Below, one piece after another: positions 57,310-64,000 of a stretch of 64,000 nucleotides of DNA; position 1 is the stretch's first letter; every line of letters begins with the position of its first letter. The translations under genes and the position numbers were made by a program. Origin of the DNA: Pseudothauera hydrothermalis (GTDB taxonomy: Bacteria; Pseudomonadota; Gammaproteobacteria; Burkholderiales; Rhodocyclaceae). Under the pieces are notes generated by a model that made no database searches, had not been told where the DNA came from, and worked only from the letters and a program-made list of their open reading frames with translations. Location: NCBI RefSeq assembly GCF_003345255.1, contig NZ_CP029331.1, positions 372,001 through 436,000 of the forward strand. The letters run 5' to 3'.

Positions 57310-59301
57310 ATGTTCAAGAAAATTCTAATCGCCAACCGCGGTGAAATCGCCTGCCGCGTGATCAAAACCGCCCGCAAGATGGGCATTCGGACCGTTGCGG
57401 TGTATTCCGAGGCTGATCGCGACGCGCTGCATGTGGACATGGCCGATGAGGCGGTGTGCATCGGGCCGGCACCGTCCAAGGAATCTTACCTGGTCATGGA
57501 CCGTATCATCGCCGCTTGCAAAAAGACCGGCGCCGAAGCGGTGCATCCCGGCTACGGTTTTTTGTCCGAAAACGCTGAGTTTTCCCGTCGTCTGGAAGAG
57601 GCAGGTATTACCTTCATCGGCCCCAAGCATTACTCGGTGGCCAAGATGGGCGACAAGATCGAGTCCAAGAAGCTCGCCATCGAGGCCGGGGTCAACACCA
57701 TTCCTGGCTATAACGATCCGATTGCCGGCCCCGAGCAGGCGGTGGAAATTGCCTGCAAGATCGGCTACCCAGTGATGATCAAGGCTTCGGCCGGCGGCGG
57801 TGGCAAGGGTTTACGGGTGGCCTTCAACGACAAGGAAGCGTTCGAGGGTTTTGCCTCCTGCGTCAACGAGGCCAAGAACTCGTTTGGCGACGACCGGGTG
57901 TTTATCGAAAAGTATGTGCTCGAACCGCGCCACATCGAAATTCAGGTGCTGGGAGATTCCCACGGCAACTATGTGTATTTGAACGAGCGCGACTGCTCGA
58001 TTCAGCGCCGCCACCAGAAAGTCATCGAGGAAGCGCCCAGCCCCTTCGTCGACCCCGAGATGCGCCGCGCCATGGGCGAGCAAGCGGTGGCCTTGGCGCG
58101 CGCGGTGAAATACGAGTCGGCCGGCACGGTCGAGTTCGTGGTCTCCGGGGCGACCAAAGAATTCTACTTTTTGGAGATGAACACCCGTTTGCAGGTGGAA
58201 CATCCGGTCACCGAGCTGATTACCGGCCTGGATCTGGTCGAGCAAATGATCCGTGTGGCCGCTGGCGAGAAACTCTCCATCACTCAGGCCGATGTGAAGA
58301 TCGACGGCTGGGCGATGGAATGCCGGATCAACGCCGAAGACCCCTTCCGCGGTTTTCTGCCCTCCACGGGCCGGCTGGTGAAATTCCAGCCGCCGGTCGA
58401 AGTACCGGGGCAGGTACGGGTGGATACCGGCGTCTATGAAGGCGGCGAAATCTCGATGTATTACGACTCGATGATCGCCAAGCTGATCACTCACGGCGCT
58501 AGCCGCGATCAGGCCATCGAACGCATGCGCGAGGCGCTCAATGCCTTCGTGATCCGGGGTATCAGCTCCAACATTCCCTTCCAGGCCGCGCTGATGCAGC
58601 ATCCGTGCTTCATGTCGGGCATCTTCGATACCGGCTTCATCGCCAAGGAATACCCGCACGGGTTCGATGCCACGCTGGTGCCGCACGACGACCCGCTGTT
58701 GTTCGTCACCGTGGCGGCCGCGGTGCACCGCGCGCATGAGGATCGCGACGCGAAAATTTCCGGCCAAATGCCGGGGCATGAACGGGTGGTCGGTGAGGAC
58801 TACACCGTAATCCGTGGCGAGGCCCGCACCGCGGTCAAGGTCGTGCCTGCCACCGGCGGTTACGATGTCGCCGTGGGCGGAGAAACCTTCGCGGTACGCA
58901 CCGGCTGGCGGTTTGGCGAGATTTTGGTCAGCGGCACGGTCAACGGTCGGCCCTTCACCCTGCAAATGGAAAAGAACGGCTTCAAATACCGCATGACCCA
59001 CAATGGCACCCAGGCCACCATGATGGTGATGAGCGCCCGTTGGGCCGAGCTGCAAGCGTTGATGCCGGTCAAACTGCCACCGGACATGTCCAAATTCCTG
59101 CTCTCGCCTATGCCCGGCCTGCTGCGCGAGGTCGCCGTGGCCGAGGGGCAGGAAGTGAAGGCCGGCGAGCGGCTTGCCGTCATCGAGGCGATGAAGATGG
59201 AAAACGTGCTCAAAGCCGAGCAGGACGGCAAGGTGAAAAAAGTGGTTGCCAAACCGGGCGCGAGTTTGGCTGTGGATGAAATCATCATCGAGTTCGAATA
59301 A
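57310..59301 (+). CDS. pccA: Propionyl-CoA carboxylase alpha chain (biotin carboxylase and BCCP)
   Basis: A 663-residue biotin-containing subunit. Residues 1-445 are biotin carboxylase, with KILIANRGEIACRVI at the start, the ATP-grasp loop MIKASAGGGGKGLRVAF and FLEMNTRLQVEHPVTE. A linker/BT domain follows, and the biotinyl domain has EAMKMEN with the biotinylated Lys629. The ATG at 57310 has GAGGA about nine bases upstream. It ends the operon, followed by a strong double-hairpin terminator. Confidence 0.96.
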   Translation: MFKKILIANRGEIACRVIKTARKMGIRTVAVYSEADRDALHVDMADEAVCIGPAPSKESYLVMDRIIAACKKTGAEAVHPGYGFLSENAEFSRRLEEAGITFIGPKHYSVAKMGDKIESKKLAIEAGVNTIPGYNDPIAGPEQAVEIACKIGYPVMIKASAGGGGKGLRVAFNDKEAFEGFASCVNEAKNSFGDDRVFIEKYVLEPRHIEIQVLGDSHGNYVYLNERDCSIQRRHQKVIEEAPSPFVDPEMRRAMGEQAVALARAVKYESAGTVEFVVSGATKEFYFLEMNTRLQVEHPVTELITGLDLVEQMIRVAAGEKLSITQADVKIDGWAMECRINAEDPFRGFLPSTGRLVKFQPPVEVPGQVRVDTGVYEGGEISMYYDSMIAKLITHGASRDQAIERMREALNAFVIRGISSNIPFQAALMQHPCFMSGIFDTGFIAKEYPHGFDATLVPHDDPLLFVTVAAAVHRAHEDRDAKISGQMPGHERVVGEDYTVIRGEARTAVKVVPATGGYDVAVGGETFAVRTGWRFGEILVSGTVNGRPFTLQMEKNGFKYRMTHNGTQATMMVMSARWAELQALMPVKLPPDMSKFLLSPMPGLLREVAVAEGQEVKAGERLAVIEAMKMENVLKAEQDGKVKKVVAKPGASLAVDEIIIEFE

Positions 59302-59338
59302 GCGTCTCCGGCAAGTTGTTTGTTCGATGGGGAGGGAG

Positions 59339-59397
59339 GCCCGCCGCTTGCGGCGGGCACCTGTCGAGGGAGGGCCTGCGTAAGCAGGCCTTTTTTT
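59339..59397 (+). terminator. Double hairpin terminator of the pcc operon
   Basis: A first stem GCCCGCCGC/GCGGCGGGC (59339-59347, 59350-59358) is followed by GGCCTGC/GCAGGCC (59373-59379, 59384-59390) and T7. The second hairpin with its T-run is a classic intrinsic terminator. Confidence 0.9.
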
Positions 59398-59462
59398 CTT
59401 TGGGGGCGCGCCTGACGGAATTCAGGGCGCGAGCGAACTTTTGGGTTTGCGTTCAGTCGTAT

Positions 59463-59491
59463 TTGCACAAAACAAGTTGGGGCAATAAGAT
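59463..59491 (+). promoter_or_regulatory. Promoter candidate of the KamA-family gene
   Basis: TTGCAC (59463-59468), 17 bases, TAAGAT (59486-59491). It lies downstream of the terminator, so the KamA-family gene has its own promoter and a leader of about 215 bases. Confidence 0.55.
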
Positions 59492-59504
59492 GGCGGCGCT
59501 ATCG

Positions 59505-59526
59505 GTTGCCACTTTGCGGTGGCAAC
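59505..59526 (+). repeat. Leader hairpin upstream of the KamA-family gene
   Basis: GTTGCCAC/GTGGCAAC (59505-59512, 59519-59526) form a perfect 8-bp stem with a 6-base loop a few bases after the predicted start site. No T-run follows. Confidence 0.6.
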
Positions 59527-59714
59527 GGCGACTGGAACAGCGGCGGGTCGCTTTTTTCCGCGACATCCCCAAACACCGCCGCCCGCTGGCATCGATCTAG
59601 TGCCGGCGCCAAGCCGGCAAGCCCGGGCGAGGGGTGTCAGCACCGGCTGTTCAGGGAGGCAGTCGTCCGTTGAGCAGTCCGTCCGGCGCCTCGAATGAAC
59701 CAAAGGAGATGTCA

Positions 59715-61109
59715 ATGCAAGCCCAGATTCAGACGCTCAAACCGCAATGGTCGATTCTCAGGCCCCGGGGCCGTGTCGAGCCCGCGCCCTTCAAGGTCTA
59801 TACCCAGCGTGATCTTGATCGCATTGCGCCGTTGGCGCGCCTGTCCGAGGAGGCCCGCTTCGAGATGCGGGTGGTGTCCTCGGTGTTGCCGTTCCGGGTC
59901 AACCAGTACGTCATCGACGAGCTGATCGACTGGGAAAACATCCCAGCCGACCCCATCTACCAGCTCACCTTCCCGCAGCGCGGCATGCTGGCGCCGGCCC
60001 ATTACGATCGCGTGGCCGAACTGCTGCGCAGTGGCGCGTCCAAGGAGGCGCTCGCCCGTGTGGTCGACGAGGTGCGCCACGAGTTGAACCCGCACCCGGC
60101 AGACCAGATGGAAATGAACATGCCGCGCGACGACGAAGGTCATCGTCTGGGCGGCATCCAGCACAAGTACCGAGAGACGGTGCTGTTCTTCCCCAGCCAG
60201 GGGCAGACCTGCCACGCCTACTGCACCTTCTGTTTCCGCTGGGCCCAGTTCGTCGGCGACAAGGCGCTGCGCATGGCCAGTTCCGAGGCCGCGGTGCTGC
60301 ACAACTACCTGCGCGCCCACCCGGAAGTCACCGACTTGCTGTTTACCGGTGGCGATCCGATGGTGATGAAGACCGCGCATCTGAAGAGCTACGTCGAGCC
60401 GCTGCTCGCGCCCGAGTTCGACCATATCCGCACGATCCGTATCGGCACTAAAGCGCTCAGCTTCTGGCCGCACCGATTTGTTTTTGCCGAGGATGCGGAC
60501 GGCTTGATCGAGCTACTCGAGCGCGTCGTCGAGTCGGGCAAGCAGCTGGCGATCATGGCGCACTACAACCACTGGAAGGAACTGGATACCGAGGTCGCCC
60601 AGGCCGCGATCCGCCGCCTGCGCGGCACCGGTGCGGTGATCCGTGCCCAGGGGCCGCTGATCGCTCATATCAACGACGACCCTGCGGTGTGGGCACGGCT
60701 GTGGCAGAAAGAAGTGGAGCTGGGCATCGTGCCCTACTACATGTTCGTCGAGCGCGATACCGGTGCCCGCAACTACTTTGAGGTGCCGCTGGTGCGCGCC
60801 TGGGAGATTTACCGCGAGGCCATTCAGCAGGTTTCCGGCCTGGCGCGCACGGTGCGCGGGCCCAGCATGTCGGCCAGCCCGGGCAAGGTCGAGGTGCAGG
60901 GCGTGGCCGAGATTGTCGGGGAGAAGGTCTTCGTGCTGCGCTTCATCCAGGGGCGCAACCCGGACTGGGTGCAGCGGCCGTTCTTTGCCAAGTACGACGA
61001 CAAGGCCACCTGGCTCAACCACTTGAGGCCTGCTTTTGGCGAGGAAAAGTGGTTTTGGGAAGACGAGTACGCAGCCATCCGCAAGGCCAAGCTCTCGGTT
61101 GCGGCCTGA
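59715..61109 (+). CDS. KamA-family radical SAM aminomutase-like protein
   Basis: A 464-residue radical S-adenosylmethionine enzyme of the lysine 2,3-aminomutase family. The 4Fe-4S site is C166-HAY-C170-TF-C173, preceded by an HKYRETVLFF segment like the HRY...VLLL motif of the family. TGGDPMV and NDDPAVW follow, and Lys391 in ASPGKVEV aligns with the PLP lysine of LAM. The residue seven before it, an Asp in LAM (D330) that holds the lysine side chain, is Ser384 here, so the substrate is probably not lysine. AGGAG is six bases before ATG 59715. Function unknown. Confidence 0.75.
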   Translation: MQAQIQTLKPQWSILRPRGRVEPAPFKVYTQRDLDRIAPLARLSEEARFEMRVVSSVLPFRVNQYVIDELIDWENIPADPIYQLTFPQRGMLAPAHYDRVAELLRSGASKEALARVVDEVRHELNPHPADQMEMNMPRDDEGHRLGGIQHKYRETVLFFPSQGQTCHAYCTFCFRWAQFVGDKALRMASSEAAVLHNYLRAHPEVTDLLFTGGDPMVMKTAHLKSYVEPLLAPEFDHIRTIRIGTKALSFWPHRFVFAEDADGLIELLERVVESGKQLAIMAHYNHWKELDTEVAQAAIRRLRGTGAVIRAQGPLIAHINDDPAVWARLWQKEVELGIVPYYMFVERDTGARNYFEVPLVRAWEIYREAIQQVSGLARTVRGPSMSASPGKVEVQGVAEIVGEKVFVLRFIQGRNPDWVQRPFFAKYDDKATWLNHLRPAFGEEKWFWEDEYAAIRKAKLSVAA

Positions 61110-61179
61110 GCGGAGTTGGCGGGCCATCGACGGACACCGCGCCGCGGGACGGTGTCCGTGGGTTTTAACCGGCTTGCGT

Positions 61180-61656
61180 TCAGTTGGCTAGTTTGGAGAA
61201 GGCTTCGATGACCTCGGGCGGCGCCTGCACCAGCTCGATCAATACGCCTTCCCCGCCGATCGGGAACGCTTCATTGCCCTTTGGGTGCAGGAAGGTGATG
61301 TCGTAGCCGGCGGCTCCGCGACGGATGCCCCCGGGAGCAAAGCGCACGCCGTGAGCGCTCAGCCATTCCACCGCTTTGGGCAGGTCATCGACCCACAGGC
61401 CGACGTGGTTGAGCGGGGTGGTGTGTACCGCCGGTTTCTTCTCCGGGTCGAGCGGCTGCATCAGGTCGACTTCGACCTTGAAAGGTCCTTTCCCGATCGC
61501 GCAGATGTCCTCATCGACGTTCTCGCGCTCGGAGACGAAGTTGCCGGTGACTTCCAGCCCCAGCATATCCACCCACAGGGTGCGCAGTTTGTTTTTGCTG
61601 GGGCCGCCGATGGCGATCTGTTGAATGCCGAGGATTTTGAACGGACGTGCGGACAT
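61180..61656 (-). CDS. VOC-family protein, possible methylmalonyl-CoA epimerase-like
   Basis: A 158-residue vicinal-oxygen-chelate protein. The two beta-alpha-beta-beta-beta halves are seen, with [24 protein letters not shown] and [23 protein letters not shown] matching methylmalonyl-CoA epimerase. Likely metal ligands are His84 and Glu141, plus Asp64. The first ligand, His in most epimerases (HHIAIA), is Gln13 here (GIQQIAIG). AGGAG is eight bases before ATG 61656. The GntR-type palindrome lies 33 bases upstream, linking it to the propionyl-CoA regulon. Confidence 0.75.
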   Translation of the reverse strand: MSARPFKILGIQQIAIGGPSKNKLRTLWVDMLGLEVTGNFVSERENVDEDICAIGKGPFKVEVDLMQPLDPEKKPAVHTTPLNHVGLWVDDLPKAVEWLSAHGVRFAPGGIRRGAAGYDITFLHPKGNEAFPIGGEGVLIELVQAPPEVIEAFSKLAN

Positions 61657-61688
61657 GAGCCGGGCTCCTACAGTGGCTTGGATTAAGA

Positions 61689-61702
61689 ATTCATAATTAT
61701 GG
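61689..61702. promoter_or_regulatory. Candidate GntR operator, copy 2
   Basis: ATTCATAATTATGG, identical to the site in the mutase promoter (51999-52012), including the perfect CATAATTATG palindrome. It lies 33-46 bases upstream of the VOC start codon. Confidence 0.7.
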
Positions 61703-61762
61703 CGCGACTGGACAAGCATCGCCAGCCGTGGATGATGCGCTAAGCCGCACGGCCCAGTCCGT

Positions 61763-62485
61763 TCATTCCCAAATGACCTGCGCAGAGAACAAGTAACCGG
61801 CGCCATACACCGTTTTGATCAGCCGCGGATTCTGCGGGTCGTCGTCGAGTTTGCGGCGCAGGCGGGAGATGCGCACGTCGATGCTGCGGTCAAACGGGTC
61901 CAGGTCACGTTCGCCGAGCAGTTGTTCGCGGCTGAGAATTTTGTTCGGCCGGCGCAGCATCGTCAGCAGCAGGGCGGCTTCCGCGGCAGACAGGTTGATC
62001 TCGCGACCGTCGGGGGCGATCAATGCATGGCGGCCTTTGTCAAAGGTCCATTCGGCAAAGCGGGCGAGGCTGGCTTCGCTGGGGGCAGGTTCGGCCGGGG
62101 CGGCGCGCTGATAGCGGCGCAGGATGGAGCGCACCCGGGCGACCAGCTCCCGCGGTTCAAAGGGCTTGACGATATAGTCGTCGGCGCCCAGCTCCAAGCC
62201 AAGCACCCGGTCGGTGACATCGTTGCGCCCGGTCAGGATGAGCACCGCACAGGGGCTGCCGTCCTGCAGTGCGCGCACCACCTGCATACCGTCCATGTCG
62301 GGCAGACCCAGGTCTACGATGCATAAATCGGGCGCGGTTTGCCGGGCGCGGGCAAGCAATTGCTGACCGGTGGTGAGGTGCTCGGAACGAAAACCGTACT
62401 CGCCTAAGCTATTGCAGATCAGCCGGGCGATGTCGGGCTCGTCTTCGAGTACCAGGATCAGGGCGTTGGTGTCTTGACGGTTCAT
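61763..62485 (-). CDS. OmpR-family response regulator
   Basis: A 240-residue regulator. Receiver domain about 8-125: phosphoacceptor Asp in [12 protein letters not shown], acidic pair in LEDEPD, Lys in DYIVKPFEP. Winged-helix DNA-binding domain about 140-238 with [19 protein letters not shown]. Coupled to the hybrid kinase by ATGA overlap (62482-62485). Regulon unknown. Confidence 0.94.
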   Translation of the reverse strand: MNRQDTNALILVLEDEPDIARLICNSLGEYGFRSEHLTTGQQLLARARQTAPDLCIVDLGLPDMDGMQVVRALQDGSPCAVLILTGRNDVTDRVLGLELGADDYIVKPFEPRELVARVRSILRRYQRAAPAEPAPSEASLARFAEWTFDKGRHALIAPDGREINLSAAEAALLLTMLRRPNKILSREQLLGERDLDPFDRSIDVRISRLRRKLDDDPQNPRLIKTVYGAGYLFSAQVIWE

Positions 62486-64000
62486 GGGCGAGCGGACGTC
62501 CTTGCGGGATAGTGTGTGAGTTCGCGCAAGGCGCGCTCGAGCGCTGCGCGATCGAAGGGTTTGCGCAAGACCGGAATGTCCCGGTCGGCGCCGTCGTCCT
62601 GCGTGGTTTGGCAGGCATAGCCGGTGATCAGCAAGATTGGCAGCGTCGGGCGCAGGGCGCGCGCATGGGCGGCCAGCTCGCGCCCGTTGAGGCCGCCCGG
62701 CATGACCGTATCGGTGACCAGAATGGCGATGTCATCGACCTGCTCCAGCAAGCTGCGCGCTTCCAGACCGTCGCCGGCTTCGATGACCGGATAGCCCAAT
62801 TCGGTCAGTTGCAGGCGGATGATGCGCCGCACATCCGGTTCGTCTTCGACCAGCAGGACCGGCCCCTTGGGAGGCTGAGGGTGTAGGTGTGTGGTGTCGC
62901 CCGTCTGCACAGCCTCGGCGCTCGCCTCGGTGCGCGGCAGCACGAAGGTCACCGTGGTGCCGGCACCGGGCGTGCTGCGCACCCGGATATTGCCCCCGGA
63001 CTGGCGCACGAAGCCATACACCATCGACAGCCCCAAACCACTGCCGCGACCAAAAGCCTTGGTGGTGAAAAAAGGCTCGAACACCCGAGCCAAGGCTTCC
63101 GGTTCGATCCCGCAGCCGGTGTCGCTGACATCGATTTGCACGTAGTCGCCCACCGGCAGTTCCACCAGCATCGACAGACTGTCCGGAATATGACGCTCGG
63201 ACACCGCAATGGTCAAATCGCCGCCACCGGGCATGGCGTCGCGCGCATTGAGCGCCAGATTGAGCAGTGCGTTCTCCAACTGGTGCGGGTCGACGAAGGC
63301 GTACAAAGCCTTGTCCGGCAAGCGAGTGTGGATGCGCACGTTCTCGGTCAAGGTGCGCGCCAGCAAGCGGGTCATGTTGTGGACCAGTGCGCCGACTTCC
63401 ACTGCGCAGGGCTCCAGGGTTTGACGGCGCGAGAAGGTCAGCAGGCGGCGGATCAGCTCGGCCCCGCGCTGGGCGGCATGCAGTGCCGGGTCGACGAACT
63501 CGCAGGCCGCGTCGCCGGCCGGCAGGCGCTCCTTGAGCGCGGCAAGGTTGCCGATGATGATGGATAGCAGGTTGTTGAAGTCATGGGCCAAGCCGCCGGT
63601 GAGCTGGCCCACCGCCTCCATCTTCTGCGCCTGCACCAGGGCGGCCTGGCTGGCCTTCTGCTCGGTGATGTCGATCGACAGCACGAAGTAGCCCTTGAAA
63701 CCGCCTTCCAGCGAGACATCCGGCACCACCACGCTGCGCGCATAGACGGTGCGACCCTCGGCGTTTTTACGCGCATATTCGTAACTGACCCGTTCGCCCT
63801 GTTCGGCTTCGGCCAAATGCGGTTGGATGGTCGCGTAGGCTTGCGGACCGAAAACCTCGGCGATCGATTTATCGACGATGCTTTCTTTGGTTTCGCCAAA
63901 CCATTCAGCGTAAGCGCGGTTGGCAAAGCGGTAGCGCTGGCCGGCATCCACATGGGCGATCATCGCCGGAATGGCGTCGAGGATCAGCCGCAGGCGTTCT
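62482..64000 (-). CDS. Hybrid sensor histidine kinase, PAS-HisKA-HATPase-REC (5' end cut)
   Basis: The frame is open to the window edge, so the N-terminus is missing; the first visible codons are within a PAS domain (ERLRLILDAIPAMIAHVDAG). Then HisKA with phospho-His in GGLAHDFNNLLS, HATPase_c with LNLALNARDAMPGGG and DTGCGIEPEALARVFEPF, and a C-terminal receiver domain with TDTVMPGGLNG. It is translationally coupled to the response regulator. An ATG at 63963 is in frame but lies inside the PAS domain. The signal is unknown. Confidence 0.9.
   Translation of the reverse strand, partial: ERLRLILDAIPAMIAHVDAGQRYRFANRAYAEWFGETKESIVDKSIAEVFGPQAYATIQPHLAEAEQGERVSYEYARKNAEGRTVYARSVVVPDVSLEGGFKGYFVLSIDITEQKASQAALVQAQKMEAVGQLTGGLAHDFNNLLSIIIGNLAALKERLPAGDAACEFVDPALHAAQRGAELIRRLLTFSRRQTLEPCAVEVGALVHNMTRLLARTLTENVRIHTRLPDKALYAFVDPHQLENALLNLALNARDAMPGGGDLTIAVSERHIPDSLSMLVELPVGDYVQIDVSDTGCGIEPEALARVFEPFFTTKAFGRGSGLGLSMVYGFVRQSGGNIRVRSTPGAGTTVTFVLPRTEASAEAVQTGDTTHLHPQPPKGPVLLVEDEPDVRRIIRLQLTELGYPVIEAGDGLEARSLLEQVDDIAILVTDTVMPGGLNGRELAAHARALRPTLPILLITGYACQTTQDDGADRDIPVLRKPFDRAALERALRELTHYPARTSARP

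Larger units (their letters stand above)
59302..59714. other. 413-bp region between pccA and the KamA-family gene
   Basis: Carries a double hairpin/terminator for the pcc operon (59339-59397), a promoter candidate (59463-59491) and an 8-bp hairpin (59505-59526) in the long leader of the KamA-family gene. A 36-codon open frame starting at 59490 has no ribosome site and is not called. Confidence 0.55.

Noticed and set aside
57811-59055. A 414-codon open frame on the minus strand within pccA
   Set aside because: Antisense shadow of the biotin carboxylase gene.
59490-59600. A 36-codon open frame upstream of the KamA-family gene
   Set aside because: No ribosome-binding site, overlaps the promoter -10 region and the leader hairpin, and shows no family features.

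Overview
The window is a contiguous piece of a GC-rich betaproteobacterial chromosome. Gene content and order (rng-maf-rlmH-rsfS-nadD, thrB/DUF2782/polA, ctaC-ctaD-cox11-ctaE-surf1-ctaA-ctaB-rpoH, zapB/zapA/6S RNA, a PEP-CTERM protein) point to the Rhodocyclales (Thauera/Azoarcus/Zoogloea-like). This placement is inferred from gene order and protein style, not from a database match. No insertion sequence, prophage, tRNA, rRNA or CRISPR array was seen.

Layout. 1-6.1 kb: the tail of an unidentified Cys/Gly-rich protein, ruvB, a sigma-54-type PEP-CTERM protein gene lying between ruvB and ruvA, ruvA, a MenA/UbiA-type prenyltransferase and rng. 6.2-12.2 kb: maf, rlmH, rsfS, nadD, two BPSS1780-type membrane proteins, thrB, DUF2782 and a LOG-family protein, all on the minus strand. 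12.3-19.8 kb: polA, then a sulfate-activation island (cysNC, cysQ, SLC13-type permease). 19.8-22.6 kb: nucleotide-sugar genes (UDP-HexNAc dehydrogenase, rfbC, rfbA). 22.7-32 kb: rpoH under a perfect CIRCE element, followed by a caa3-type cytochrome oxidase structural and assembly operon, including a 40-residue assembly protein and a small opposite-strand twin-TM protein. 32.3-38 kb: an M48 peptidase and cobalamin genes (btuF, cobD, cbiB and divergent cobQ). 38-38.8 kb: zapB-like gene, zapA and 6S RNA. 38.8-45.9 kb: a probable glutarate module (TAXI-TRAP transporter, class III CoA-transferase, glutaryl-CoA dehydrogenase) controlled by an IclR regulator with two matching operators. 45.9-51.2 kb: a NIT-domain chemoreceptor with a sigma-28 promoter, a TauE/SafE exporter, an enoyl-CoA hydratase and a CNNM/CorC protein. 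51.2-61.7 kb: a propionyl-CoA module (GntR regulator, methylmalonyl-CoA mutase, meaB, pccB, a GDCCVxC zinc-ribbon protein, pccA), a KamA-family radical SAM protein and a VOC/epimerase-like protein. 61.8-64 kb: a response regulator and a hybrid sensor kinase cut by the window edge.

How the parts fit. The B12 genes can supply the adenosylcobalamin needed by the mutase, and the propionyl-CoA genes convert propionyl-CoA to succinyl-CoA. A 14-bp palindromic sequence in the mutase promoter recurs exactly upstream of the distant VOC gene, tying that gene to the same regulon. The glutarate module and the enoyl-CoA hydratase would feed crotonyl-CoA into beta-oxidation. The cysNC/cysQ/permease island makes and recycles PAPS next to exopolysaccharide-type sugar genes. 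The most unusual items are the CysN GTPase domain with altered switch motifs and no cysD beside it, the KamA-like enzyme lacking a lysine-binding Asp, and the cysteine-rich GDCCVxC protein inside the carboxylase operon.
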